From contig JAMXDE010000032.1 of assembly GCA_026770025.1 (NCBI GenBank), positions 186,001-250,000 on the forward strand: DNA of 64,000 bases, written 5' to 3'. Shown one piece after another: positions 54,493 to 64,000 of this stretch. Below the pieces are notes generated by a model. It had not been told where the DNA came from and searched no databases. It saw only the letters and a list, made by a program, of their open reading frames with translations. The position numbers were made by a program, and so were the translations under genes. Numbering within the stretch: position 1 is the first letter of the stretch; each line of letters starts with the position of its first letter. The stretch comes from Craspedostauros australis (taxonomy: Eukaryota > Bacillariophyta > Bacillariophyceae > Mastogloiales > Achnanthaceae).

Positions 54493-55503
54493 CCATACGC
54501 TGTGTGATGAATATGAGTGGCAATTCGATGTCTGTTGTTCACGCGGTTGAGTATGGGGTTGGGTGATGTGTGTGCTGTTGTCTTGTTCGCATGGTCTCCT
54601 CCTTCTGTTTGCCTGTGTTTGTCTCCTTCTCTTGATCAAACGCGTCTGGTTCGCGCGGATTGGATCTTTCTGTTCCCATCCATCACGAAAATGCGTGCGA
54701 CCAACAACAAGAAAGAAGCACCACAACAGAGTTCTCGTTTGGCCACAATCAACGCAACACCAATCCGAAGCAAACAACGTGAAAGTCTTCGGAAACACAG
54801 ACAGCTGTCATCGTCGCCACCACCGCCGCCACCACCATGCGCACCATGGCCCACGCTTGCTTGCGTCATCGTGGCATCTGCAAGACCGCTGACCCTCATC
54901 CGCCTGCCATCGCAAGCACCAACTTGAGGTGTGAGCCAATGCCTCGAACAACCATGAAGCCACCGATGAAGCCACTGATGTGACTGCGTTTGTTGGTTGC
55001 CTGTGTTGGTTGCGACCCATCTCATTTGGATTTGGCTGGTTGCCATCTCACCACATTGCAATCATCACCATCCGCGTGGGAAACAAGAGTCTTCAACATC
55101 CAACCAACACCACATTGCGCATTGGGATGAGTTGACACGTTCAGCAACCAACAGGCGGAGTGATACTGTGCCGCCTCCACTGTTCCTGCCACACGGACCA
55201 CCAACACACAACACCATGCACATTCTATCAATAGGCATGAGTGCCGCCGTCTTGGCTCGTGACTTCCAGAGCATCGATGCTCAACAGAGGCGATCGGCAA
55301 GAACCTCCGCCTCATCAACGAAGTTGGGAGCACCACAAAGGAGGACATGTAGTTGCACGGTGCTCATGGGCCATGGATCGCTGACCGCGTGCTTCTTGTA
55401 CCAAAATGGATCTCTGTGTCAACCATGATCCGCAATACAGTACTCGCACTCTGCATGGGGTTGCTCGTTGGTTGGTTGATTCGTTGGTTTCTTCTTTTTC
55501 TCG

Positions 55504-56160
55504 TCAAGCTCTCTGGATGCTTGGACTGCACTGGCTCATCGGTTCTTGTCTTTCCGCCATGCTGGCACTGGTCGCTTCGAAGATTGGAATGGATGGTGAC
55601 CCTGGCATTTGTTGCTGTAACCGCGAGTGATTGCTCCTTCTGGGGCTTGGCAAGGGTCTCGACTGCAGTTTTGGCGCAATGGCGGGAGTGCAACTCATGG
55701 AGAGATGAGGCCAATAGCGTGATACGGGACGGTCGATAGAACCGTGCAGCAACCATGCTCCTCGCGGCTTCCCATCATTTCCCTCTACCTTGTTCGCCAT
55801 GTGCTGTTCGCAGATCGTCTCTTCCACAAACTTGGATCGGCTGGCATCGGCGCTGTCGCTTTCAATCTGCTTGGCAGTGTGACTTCGAGTAGAGTGCTGT
55901 GTGTGAATCCGGTGGCATGGTGACGACCGCACAGCTTGTGAACATGCTGCTGCCATTCGTCCTCTGTCTGCGCAATGAACCAACAACGATGCTGATGGCG
56001 GAGTATGGATGGAACCACGGACGTCCAATCTGCTCGTGAATGACATCGGCAACATCCCTGTGTGGGTATGTACTATACCGCAGAGAGCGCACCAGACTAG
56101 TCGTAGACAGGGCGGAGACAGCATGGGAGCAGTATCCAGCCCTTCAACCTCTTGAAACAT
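55504..56160 (-). CDS. Gene X copy 2, unknown protein
   Basis: The frame encodes 218 residues from ATG 56,158-56,160. It matches copy 1 in start, stop and most of the sequence (for example GSIHTPPSASLLV and IPIFEATSAS). Some substitutions change the amino acid (Thr/Arg, Glu/Gln), so the protein is either evolving freely or only weakly constrained. The block directly upstream is almost identical to copy 1. No domain is recognised. Confidence 0.4.
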   Translation of the reverse strand: MFQEVEGLDTAPMLSPPCLRLVWCALCGIVHTHTGMLPMSFTSRLDVRGSIHTPPSASLLVHCADRGRMAAACSQAVRSSPCHRIHTQHSTRSHTAKQIESDSADASRSKFVEETICEQHMANKVEGNDGKPRGAWLLHGSIDRPVSRYWPHLSMSCTPAIAPKLQSRPLPSPRRSNHSRLQQQMPGSPSIPIFEATSASMAERQEPMSQCSPSIQRA

Positions 56161-56195
56161 CCGGTGACTTCATCACAGCGTTCTATTGCATGGCC

Positions 56196-56366
56196 AGATA
56201 TAGTGCATGCGGTGCTGTTCCAATCCTACATATCATAGAACATCACAGAGTATTCGTAGGTGTATTACATTACAGGGATGTGGATCTACCACACCTCTAT
56301 GAGTATTATACGAGTACGGAGCGGCCCCTCCATCTCATTCCATCCCATCGTGTCGTGATGCATCAC
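56196..56366 (-). promoter_or_regulatory. Near-identical block upstream of gene X, copy 2
   Basis: Matches 48,236-48,406 in 170 of 171 positions by eye and sits at the same distance (36 bp) from the gene X start. Confidence 0.5.
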
Positions 56367-56391
56367 AAGGTGGGAGTTTTGGTACCATTCA

Positions 56392-58950
56392 TCAAGGGAT
56401 GGCGGCACTGAGACGCGCTCTTGTTCCTGACTGCTTTCTTTTATGTGAGTTGCAGTGGTTTTGTGCCGGACAGCTTCTCATGGTAGACAACATCGCGAGT
56501 CGATGATCTGCTTCGTCCACGGCGATTTGATTGAAGGGCCCCGCGTGATGACGAACGTTTGTTGCCATGTTGTTGTTTGCAATGCCGTCCATTCTCATCT
56601 CTCTCATTGCTATGCCGTTCGACGCTCTAATTTCGATATCTTCTTGATCTGTTTCGTTGTCGCGCCGATGATGATCGTTCATGGGAGGACTTCCTTCGCC
56701 GATCTTCGCCACATGGTGTCGATTGGCTACGGCCACGTTGATTTGGTCTTCGCGAACTTCCTCGGTCATGCTTTCGGGAAGGTGAGCCCTTGCGTTGGTG
56801 TAAACCAGTACCGGTGGAGTGCGCATTTGAGTTGGATTGGCGTGAACGTGAGGCTGTGTTCATGTCATCCGAGCTGCCAGCTGTTCGTTGTCGCCGTGAT
56901 GATGGCGATGAGTCCATCGATACTTGCGCAGTTCTTCTGCGGCCATGATCGGACGGGCTTCGACGACTCCACGCTGATGGCGAGCGGCGACTTCTTCCAG
57001 AGGAGGATGTGTGAATTTATCTGTCGCAATGATGACAAAATGATGACGAACGCTCCACACTCTGCGATTTTGACGATGTCGAGTGCGGCTTGCCACTGGT
57101 GTGCTGTGCGCTTCTCCGCCGATGCCGTGGCGACAATGATGTCGATGGTGATATCAATGGTGATGATGTTATCTTGTTTTGCTGGAGTGGTGACGTCGGG
57201 GCCCATTGCCAAGCACCTTGGAGAACGTTCCCTTTCCTTGATCGCTTCTCATCGCGCAGAGCACCCGTGCTTCGTCCGCGTGGACGTCGTTGCTTTGAGT
57301 CTTCGCTTGGGCGCAACGAACTGCGTGCGGATCTGTTGCGAGAAGGAGCCACCTGGTCCTTCCTGCTTGATTGCAATTCGATTCCCAAACTCAAGGCTCC
57401 AGGACTGGAAGGGGCTTGGGGTGCGGCCGAGACACCTCCATGTTCGTGTTCGCGTTCGAACTGCTGAAGATTGAGTTTGGATTTGGACTGTGTTGATGAT
57501 GGCGACGATGATGGTGCCTTTGCGGATGCTTTGGTCAAATCAAGATCGGGCAATTGCGATGATCGAGATTCGAGAGATGGTTGTTGCTTCGATCTGGCAG
57601 GATTGGTCGACGACACTTCACGTAATGGTGATCGTTTGGCCTTGAGGATGCTTGCCAACGTCGACCTGCGCTTGTTCAACGACGAAGACTGTTGTCTCTC
57701 TTCATGTGTGCGGCTGAAGGGGGCTGGTGTAGATGCCGCGCTCCGACCTCCAGGCGTGACATGGGCCGCCAAGCTTCTCCCACCATTCGTTGCAGCAGCA
57801 CTTGTCGCAACGTCGACGCTGCCGTGGAGACTTGGCAGATTGATCAGTGGCTCCAGGCTCTCACTGCGTGACGTCTCCGTTGTCGCAACTCGAGATAGAG
57901 CCGGGGTGCTGGCTGCACTCATCGCCCCTGTTGTGTCTGATGTGACTGATGTGCCCGGCATGTTGTGTCCGTCCTTTGACAATTCCAAGAATTCCAAACT
58001 CTTGCTCCTCGATTTGGCGCCGCTGGTCGTTCCGTTGGAATTCGTTCTCGGCCTTGGCCTGCATCTCCGACTCTGGGCAAGCCTCGTCTTGTCTTGGCTG
58101 CTCCATTCGCGGATTGTGCCGAGAGTTGGGGCTGTGGCGAAGCTGAGTCCACCTGGGGTGTTTGGCACAGGCATCGGTTCGTTGTTGATGAACTTGCTGG
58201 GATCAAGGGAGCTGAATGACATCTCATGAGTTTGCATGTTGAGCATGTCCAGACTCTTCGCACGTGATGGTTTCACAGCCGAAGCTTTCGCATCTTTTGC
58301 TGTACTTCTATTGGCGCTGCTTGGTGTATCTGTGCTGACACTCGCACGATCACCTGGTTTTGCAGCTGTTTTGGCCTCTTTGGCGAAGCTGATGGGCTTG
58401 CTCGCCTTCGATTTCGTGTCGGCCTGTTGCGGTTGCTTGGTTTCCGTTTGCTTCTCTGTTATCAGTCTGACACCGTCTTCTTCCAGCAACTTCAATCGTC
58501 ATGACCTCATGAAGGTTCGAACAGAGTATCAGGCTGGACGCTTTGCTGTGGCAACTCCCAGAGTAGATCATACTCATGGAAGGTTACATACTCATAGTTG
58601 TACAACGGGTGGGTCAAGGTGCGGAGCAACTGGCGAGGCTTCCCACAGATCCTCTTGGATGTCGATGACTCATCATCTTGTCTGATTGTCTGATTGTTTG
58701 TGCTTGTGTTGTTGGTGGTACCAATGTGAAGGGATGCGGCGTCATTGGAGTGGTTGCCATTGCCATCGTCATCGTCGAACAGAGTTGCGTTGCACGAAGA
58801 CAACGCATTGGTGATGTTCGTCGCGAGTGTGTGCGTGTGTCATTGGTTGAATGAACGACGGATGGCAGACAGACGAGTACTCGCCAAACGCGCCAACAAT
58901 TCTTGATGTCACCCGAAACAACGAATCTCCGATTTTGCGCCACGATCCAT
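56392..58950 (-). pseudogene. RS gene copy 2, interrupted by different lesions
   Basis: The aligned start (ATG 58,948-58,950) carries one extra base in the first codons relative to copy 1 and runs into a stop after 13 codons. A further 2-bp gain in a CA run near 58,830 restores the phase. The main frame (about 58,495 to TAA 57,017-57,019) encodes the Ser-rich protein closely matching copy 1 (for example SRAKSLDML, KRRSTLASIL), and again has no usable ATG. Near 57,230 a phase difference from copy 1 gives a different local reading. After the TAA the RS-rich frame continues to a TAG at 56,627. Both copies thus read through where the other stops. Confidence 0.45.
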
Positions 58951-58990
58951 CAAACAACATCAACACAACATCAACACAACATCAACACAA

Positions 58991-59009
58991 AAGAGAGAGA
59001 GAGAGAGAG
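58991..59009. repeat. (GA)n tract between RS and ankyrin-BTB genes, unit 2
   Basis: A GA run of about nine units. The equivalent run in unit 1 is at 51,015-51,028. It lies in the spacer just upstream of the RS gene start. Confidence 0.7.
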
Positions 59010-59071
59010 ATGAAGTGGCATGACTATGTTTGCATTGATGGAGGTATCAGCCAACACTGAGACGTTGTCCG

Positions 59072-61222
59072 TCAAGCAGCAGAGCAATGAAGCAATGAAG
59101 TAATCAAGCAAGTGGCAGCTGCGCAAAGTATGGCACGCCAACCAGCATCGATGAAGGCGACCATGGCAAGAGACGATGATGATGCTGATGATGCCGATGA
59201 TGGTGCCAATGATGAATGACGAGCGGTGACGAACAGCGATCTCAAATGTGGCGCATCACTCAGCGACATCAGAAAGGAAGATATCAAACCGACTGCTCCG
59301 GAGTAGAGAAGATCTTGGGGCATGGGCAATCGCAGTGCCAACAACAGAACCAACAGCCATGGCAAGAATGCCATGGCTGTGGCACGGTCTGGGTTCAAGT
59401 CTTCAGTGGCAGCGCCGTCCATCTCAATCACTTTGGATGATTTGATATTCAAAGAGCGGACGAAGTCCACCAATGTCACCTGATCCATGTATGAATCCAC
59501 TTGTGCTGTACCCACATCCTCATCGACAACCTTGTACAGGTCCATGATGGACATCTGGCTGTACTTGTCATCAATACCATCACTCTCCGCTCCCCCACTG
59601 CACATGACATGAATCCCTCCCATCAGTTGCTGGTGTGGAAATAGTTTCTTGAAATCTGGATGAGTGAACAGTGTATTCTCATGTTCACCTGCCATTCTCA
59701 TTGCTGCATCCTTCAACACCACGCAGTTGTATTGATGAGCGAATATCAACATATCTATCATGGTGTCTTCTGTGAGATGCTTGTGGGCCAACTCTGCTTC
59801 AAGAACAAGCTTGAGTCGCCAGAAGCCGAATTCGTTGGCCACAAGGATCAGCTGTTGCAGATCATCCTGTCCAGTGAGGGTGGGAGTTGGCTGGTTTGCG
59901 TCATCATCGCCAGCGAAGTCCTGAGTGTTGTTGTTGAAGGATATCTCGCCTGTGTAGATGCATTGGAGGACGTATCGGACGTGTTTTGGTTGAAGGTTGG
60001 GAAGAGGGACAGTTGTTTGAATGGGTTCAGTTGTATCTTGAGCGCCATCGTGAGCGCATTGATGTTGGATTCCAGAGTTGATCAGTGTCTGAATGGATGG
60101 AACAGTGACCCTGAGGACTCCAGAGTTTGCCTTGATTGGTTGTTGGTCGTCCCCTTGTCCACACAGAAAGGTAACGTCTGCAATGGCCTCAGCATGAACA
60201 GCGGCGCAACGATCTTGGTCGATGCTGATCTTGAGATGTTGTTTCAACTTCCGTTTCAGTTGTTCGTTCTCCTGTTGACTTTTCGAGAGCAAGTGCTGCA
60301 TTGATTCCTCCTTCTGTTCCAATTGCTGTTTCAGTTGTTCGTTCTCCTGCTCCTTCTGTGTTTTCTCTTCCTCCTTCCGTTCCAACTGCCGTTTCAGTTG
60401 TTCATTCTCTTCCTCCTTCCGTTCCAACTGCTGTTTCAGTTGTTCGTTCTCTTGCTCCTTCTGTGTCTTCTCTTGCTCCTTCCGTTCCGACTGCCGTTTC
60501 AGTTTTTCATTCTCTTGCTCCTTTTGCCTCTTCGCTTCCTTCTCCCGTTCCAACTGCCGTTTCAGTTTTTCATTCTCCTGCTCCTTCTGCCTCTTTGCTT
60601 CCTTCTCCCGTTTCAGTTGTTTATTCTCTTGCTCCTTCTGCCTCTTCGCTTTCTTCTCCCGTTCCAAGTGCTGTTCCAGGTGTTCGTTCTTCTTCTGCAG
60701 TTGTGAGTTACGGTGACTCAGATGATCGAGACGTTTTATCATCTTGATTGGAAGTTTCGCACCGATCACATCGAGGGGTGTTTTGTTGCCATTGTTTTGG
60801 ATGTCGGTATCGGCATTGGCTGATTCAACGAGGTACTCCACACACTCCAGGTGGCGGTTGTAGCATGCCCAATGAAGGGGAGTCCAACCATGGTTGCTTT
60901 TGCAGTTGATGTCTGCCTCACATGATTCAATGAGGTACTTGACACACTCCAGCTGGCCGTTGTAGCATGCATCATGAAGGGGAGTCCAACCATCGTTGTT
61001 TTTGCAGTTGATGTTTGCCTCACATGATCTGATGAGATACTTCGCACACTCCAGGCGGCCTTTGGAGCATGCATGATGAAGGGGAGTGGAACCATCGTTG
61101 GTTTTGAAGTTGACACCATCTCCTTCATTCTGCGTCTTGTTCTGCTTCTTCCACTCCTTCAACACTGACAAGTCACCTGCCTTGGCAGCATCAATGAGTT
61201 GTTTGTTCGTAACACTCGGCAT
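59072..61222 (-). CDS. Ankyrin repeat / long coiled-coil / BTB protein A5 with hydrophobic tail
   Basis: The protein has 716 residues from ATG 61,220-61,222, uninterrupted. It has only three full ankyrin repeats plus the degenerate KTPLDVIGAK repeat (about residues 40-165). The longest coiled coil of the family follows (about 168-345), built from repeated EREKEAKRQKEQENE-type blocks. Then come a BTB domain (IADVTFLCGQGD to VLQCIYTGEI, about 358-455) and a BACK-like tail (EFGFWRLKLVLEAELAHKHL). Beyond VDFVRSL it runs on into DLNPDRA and a hydrophobic segment (FLPWLLVLLLALRLP, then AVGLISSFLMSL), so the product could be tail-anchored. Copies A1 and A4 have about 1 kb between these two parts. 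A cullin-3 adaptor role is an inference from the BTB/BACK family. Confidence 0.8.
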   Translation of the reverse strand: MPSVTNKQLIDAAKAGDLSVLKEWKKQNKTQNEGDGVNFKTNDGSTPLHHACSKGRLECAKYLIRSCEANINCKNNDGWTPLHDACYNGQLECVKYLIESCEADINCKSNHGWTPLHWACYNRHLECVEYLVESANADTDIQNNGNKTPLDVIGAKLPIKMIKRLDHLSHRNSQLQKKNEHLEQHLEREKKAKRQKEQENKQLKREKEAKRQKEQENEKLKRQLEREKEAKRQKEQENEKLKRQSERKEQEKTQKEQENEQLKQQLERKEEENEQLKRQLERKEEEKTQKEQENEQLKQQLEQKEESMQHLLSKSQQENEQLKRKLKQHLKISIDQDRCAAVHAEAIADVTFLCGQGDDQQPIKANSGVLRVTVPSIQTLINSGIQHQCAHDGAQDTTEPIQTTVPLPNLQPKHVRYVLQCIYTGEISFNNNTQDFAGDDDANQPTPTLTGQDDLQQLILVANEFGFWRLKLVLEAELAHKHLTEDTMIDMLIFAHQYNCVVLKDAAMRMAGEHENTLFTHPDFKKLFPHQQLMGGIHVMCSGGAESDGIDDKYSQMSIMDLYKVVDEDVGTAQVDSYMDQVTLVDFVRSLNIKSSKVIEMDGAATEDLNPDRATAMAFLPWLLVLLLALRLPMPQDLLYSGAVGLISSFLMSLSDAPHLRSLFVTARHSSLAPSSASSASSSSLAMVAFIDAGWRAILCAAATCLITSLLHCSAA

Positions 61223-61771
61223 TTTGAGAGGATGGTCGGTGGTTGCTAGACGATTGACGTTGGATGAGCTGTCGGGGAAGTGTGTAGTCTGAGCTGCCTA
61301 TGGCAGAGATATCGATGGTGTGTCTTCAATAGCTTGTAATAGTACGCGTATCATACACTGTGTGATGAATATGAGTGGCAATTCGATGTCTGTTGTTGAT
61401 GTGCTCGAGTATGGGGTTGAGTGGTGTGTGTTGTTGTCTTGTTCGCACGCGTCCTCTCTTTCTCTCTTTGTGTTTGGCTGTGTTTGCCCAAGACACCGAC
61501 AGCCCCACCAAGTGCTTTGACAAACACGCTCGGCAAACAAATCTTCCATGAATCCGAGTTCCGTGTTTACACAAGAACATACCACACGAACTCCTTCTCC
61601 CACACGCGTGTCGGCGAGGTTGTGGATTGGGCAAGCACATCAAATCATGTACATGGCTCACACCCACCCCCCTTCACCCACCACTGCTACATGACTCCAC
61701 GCATCGATGGTATTGTACATGGTGTGCTAATATTAATCTCAATGATTCTCGCACAGATACGTACAACGATC
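61223..61771. promoter_or_regulatory. Divergent promoter between A5 and the mTERF gene
   Basis: The CTATGGCAGAGATATCGAT motif of the family lies near 61,299 and the GGCAATTCGATGTCTGTTG block near 61,378. The mTERF frame is open back to 61,421, but that part is built from the shared A-family flank, so I treat it as non-coding. Confidence 0.5.
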
Positions 61772-63625
61772 ATGAATACGAGTACTCGCGCGGTCATGAG
61801 CACAACCACGGATGATGCATCGAAGAGGCGAAGGAAACAGGATCGAAACAGCCGCCGTTGGAAGCTGAAGAGCATGATGCTTGGGAGGCATGCCCTTGCC
61901 TTCTCAGTGGGCGTCGCTGCTCTGACACAAGCAACAACCACGGCCACCTTTGTGAGCAACTGCTACCAGCATGGTCATGATCGATATCGCTGGAGGGTGT
62001 CAAACACTGATCCATACTCGAACATCCACCGACACACAGACTCTCATCTGGCGCCATCCCCAACATGTGTGAACACGCCGACGCGGAATGAATGGTCCAG
62101 ATTGTGGGCATCAAACACCGATACATCCCAGTCAGCTCCATCAGACGCCAAGAAGGACGCCAAGACAGACGCACTGGCACCATCGGCACCATCCAACGCA
62201 AACATCAACGTGCGGCATCTCATGAATGTCATCTACTCGCACTTCGACCAAACACGAGACGACGACGCACACTCCCTTGTCAGTGAGCGTCCGCAGAACG
62301 AAAGTGCATCGCACAATCCATCCATCCAGAAGGAATGGGTCAAGTCGCGAACGTACCTGTACCATGTTGCCGATCGGTTATCGGCACAGCAAGTGCAGGA
62401 CGTTCTCGACTTTGTGTCCTCTGTCTGTCATCCACATGTGGCGCAGAAGGTCATTCAGACAGAACCGCGCATCCTGCGCAAGGATGTCGCTGTCGTGCTG
62501 AAGCCGACCTACGACTTTCTTGCCAACCTGTGGGGACAGGATATGCTGCAGCAGGCCATCGACCGCAACCCCAAGCTGCTGCTTGCCCACGTCGTCAAGC
62601 GTGATAGCACCAGGGTCGCTGAAGAACTGCAGAATTATTGGGAGGAGGCGCCTGATGGGATGTTCCATCCCGCAAACAGCACACAGATGGAAGGCAACGT
62701 TGCCACAGCAGCAAGGACCCATGCCAAGATCGATGCTTCTGTGACCTACCTGCGATCTGTGCTCGACGAAGACGTCCTTCGTCAGCAACGCAAACCCACG
62801 AACGAAGCCATCAATGCCATCCTGGAAACGGTGTCGGAAAGGTCCTGGATGGCCACGCAAGGCGACCTGCAACAGCGCGTGGAGTACCTGATGGACACGC
62901 TGCAGCTGAATCGCGCGGAGACCACGAAGCTGTTCCTGCGACGTGGTTCCCACCTATTCAACCTCTCCATCGAAGACAACCTGCAACCTAAGTTGGATCT
63001 GCTCTTCACCATGCTGACGGCCCAGCAGCTCAAAAAATCCGTTGTGCGACATCCGAAATTCCTGGAGCTGTCGTTGCGCAACCTCCAAACGAAAATCGCA
63101 TTTTTTGATGCCATTGAGAACGACGCCCTTGGTCAGGATCGGTCCGCCTCGTTGGCAGCGCTTGTCTTGCGCAAGGCCATCACGGTCTATTCCACGAGCC
63201 TGACAGACAACATCCAACCAACTGTGGAGTTCCTGTGCAGCACATGGGGTCAGCCCGCCACGATCTCCATGCTGCGCACGTCACCAGTCATCCTGACATT
63301 GAGTTTGGACCGCAACCTGCATCCCAAGGTGGAATTCCTGCACCGCATGGGATATCTGACGAACAGTACCGTCAGCGGACGCGATCTGGCAGCCTCGTTG
63401 CACAACCGTATGCTGCCACGATGGCATTACGCTCAATCGGAGGGCAACATCCAGCCCAAATTGAGCACTTTGACCTCCTTCACGGATGCGATGTTCTGCG
63501 CCCGGTATGGATTCGATCTGAAACACTACGAGAACTACAAGAAGCAAGAGCTGCATCGCCTCAAATTCGAATTCCAATTCAACGCGTGGGTCAAGACGGG
63601 TCGGCCAATTGACGATGATCACTAG
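61772..63625 (+). CDS. mTERF-family protein, probably organelle-targeted
   Basis: I choose ATG 61,772 (617 residues), because the frame upstream lies in sequence that also occurs before the ankyrin-BTB genes. The N-terminus is Arg/Lys-rich followed by a hydrophobic stretch with HALAFSVGVAALT, which could be an organelle leader. From about residue 180 on, the protein consists of roughly 30-residue helical units with the mTERF pattern, for example PRILRKDVAVVLKPTYDFLANLWG, shown here only as its start PRILRKDV, then HLFNLSIEDNLQPKLDLL, HPKFLELSLRNLQTKI and SPVILTLSLDRNLHPKVEFL. mTERF proteins bind organellar DNA or RNA and act in transcription, splicing or ribosome assembly. It runs divergently from A5. 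Confidence 0.8.
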   Translation: MNTSTRAVMSTTTDDASKRRRKQDRNSRRWKLKSMMLGRHALAFSVGVAALTQATTTATFVSNCYQHGHDRYRWRVSNTDPYSNIHRHTDSHLAPSPTCVNTPTRNEWSRLWASNTDTSQSAPSDAKKDAKTDALAPSAPSNANINVRHLMNVIYSHFDQTRDDDAHSLVSERPQNESASHNPSIQKEWVKSRTYLYHVADRLSAQQVQDVLDFVSSVCHPHVAQKVIQTEPRILRKDVAVVLKPTYDFLANLWGQDMLQQAIDRNPKLLLAHVVKRDSTRVAEELQNYWEEAPDGMFHPANSTQMEGNVATAARTHAKIDASVTYLRSVLDEDVLRQQRKPTNEAINAILETVSERSWMATQGDLQQRVEYLMDTLQLNRAETTKLFLRRGSHLFNLSIEDNLQPKLDLLFTMLTAQQLKKSVVRHPKFLELSLRNLQTKIAFFDAIENDALGQDRSASLAALVLRKAITVYSTSLTDNIQPTVEFLCSTWGQPATISMLRTSPVILTLSLDRNLHPKVEFLHRMGYLTNSTVSGRDLAASLHNRMLPRWHYAQSEGNIQPKLSTLTSFTDAMFCARYGFDLKHYENYKKQELHRLKFEFQFNAWVKTGRPIDDDH

Positions 63626-64000
63626 CTCAACGCATGGATTGACAGGTGAATGAATTGGTAGATGTCGACTGAGCATGACCTGCCTCTCTCGAAAGAACAG
63701 ATGACAGAACGAAAGAATGGAGCGAATGACTCAAATGGAATTGACATGCCCGCTTCATGGTTGCTGTTCGAGCTCCTCATCAAGTGTTGTGGGTACTCCA
63801 CGATACGAGTATGACTAGGTTTCTCCATCGCAAGGCGGTCCCCAAGGGGGACAACGACAAGCAGCATGCAATGAACTGCGACGCAGTGGATGCGGAATGC
63901 CAGGCTATTCGGCTCCACTTGCTCTGGCACTTTGCAATCTCATCGCCGCGATTGTGCGAGTATTGGCCGCTTGATCACGGCTGCGCAAGCCCCACGACGC
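63626..64000. other. Downstream of mTERF, no gene seen
   Basis: Only a minus-strand frame without ATG start covers this end; nothing else is supportable. Confidence 0.3.

Larger units (their letters stand above)
54750..61310. repeat. Tandem duplication unit 2 (X - RS - ankyrin-BTB A5)
   Basis: This is the second copy of the unit at 46,778-54,420, in the same orientation and directly adjacent. It ends in the shared upstream block before the mTERF gene. Confidence 0.8.

Noticed and set aside
56455-57474. 339-codon plus-strand frame
   Set aside because: Copy 1 has only a shorter 226-codon equivalent broken elsewhere; the product has no motif and lies opposite RS-rich sequence.
61421-61771. 117 extra N-terminal codons in frame with the mTERF protein
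   Set aside because: The sequence is the shared upstream block of the ankyrin-BTB family (compare 54,560-54,640 and 36,940-37,000) and encodes no consistent peptide there; ATG 61,772 is the better start.
1-64000. Bacterial origin of the window
   Set aside because: A spliced intron, LTR retrotransposons, absence of operons and Shine-Dalgarno sites, BTB and mTERF proteins all indicate a nuclear eukaryotic genome.

Overview
The window is nuclear DNA of a photosynthetic stramenopile, most likely a diatom. Intron-poor, densely packed genes sit on both strands. One gene has a GT-AG intron and one a plastid-type bipartite leader. There are two Ty1/copia elements of the kind abundant in diatoms, an mTERF protein, a PIN/PILS-like carrier and a large STAND-type ATPase. 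The species is not identifiable from the sequence alone.

Layout. 0-9 kb is ordinary gene space: a nucleoredoxin-like protein, a degenerate metallo-beta-lactamase-fold protein, an S-adenosylmethionine-carrier-like mitochondrial carrier, an auxin-efflux-family membrane protein, and an 82-residue charged protein. 9-13 kb holds the first member (A1) of a local family of ankyrin / coiled-coil / BTB genes, all on the minus strand. 13.6-26.6 kb is a nested pair of retrotransposons. A young, apparently intact copia element (16,929-24,802; 799-bp LTRs with one visible difference; 6-bp target duplication TATGCC) has landed inside an older, stop-ridden copia element. 29.4-33.2 kb is a 1275-residue STAND/AAA ATPase.

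From 34.8 to 61.2 kb lies a tandem array built from a repeated unit. Each full unit has an unknown small gene (X), a long Ser/Arg-rich gene (RS) and an ankyrin-BTB gene, all on the minus strand. Two full units (about 46.8-54.4 and 54.7-61.3 kb) and one partial unit (A2, 34.9-37.0 kb) are visible. The spacer after A2 was split by two terminal-inverted-repeat DNA transposons of one family, in opposite orientation and sharing a central GTAC (37,042-39,640 and 39,645-46,508). The smaller one was itself hit by a retroposon with a 13-bp target duplication. A divergently transcribed mTERF gene (61.8-63.6 kb) closes the window.

The most distinctive content is the ankyrin-BTB array. Members share N-termini and upstream sequence but differ in ankyrin number (3 to 8) and in coiled-coil length. 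The two members of one subtype carry a TAA at the same place between the ankyrin and BTB halves. By analogy with BTB proteins elsewhere these could be cullin-3 substrate adaptors with a changing substrate-binding half; that role is inference. The duplicated RS genes carry different lesions, while the stretch just upstream of gene X is almost identical between copies (170 of 171 bases by eye).

Limits: all alignments were done by eye. Starts and splice sites of the RS genes could not be resolved. No tRNA, rRNA or CRISPR array was seen.
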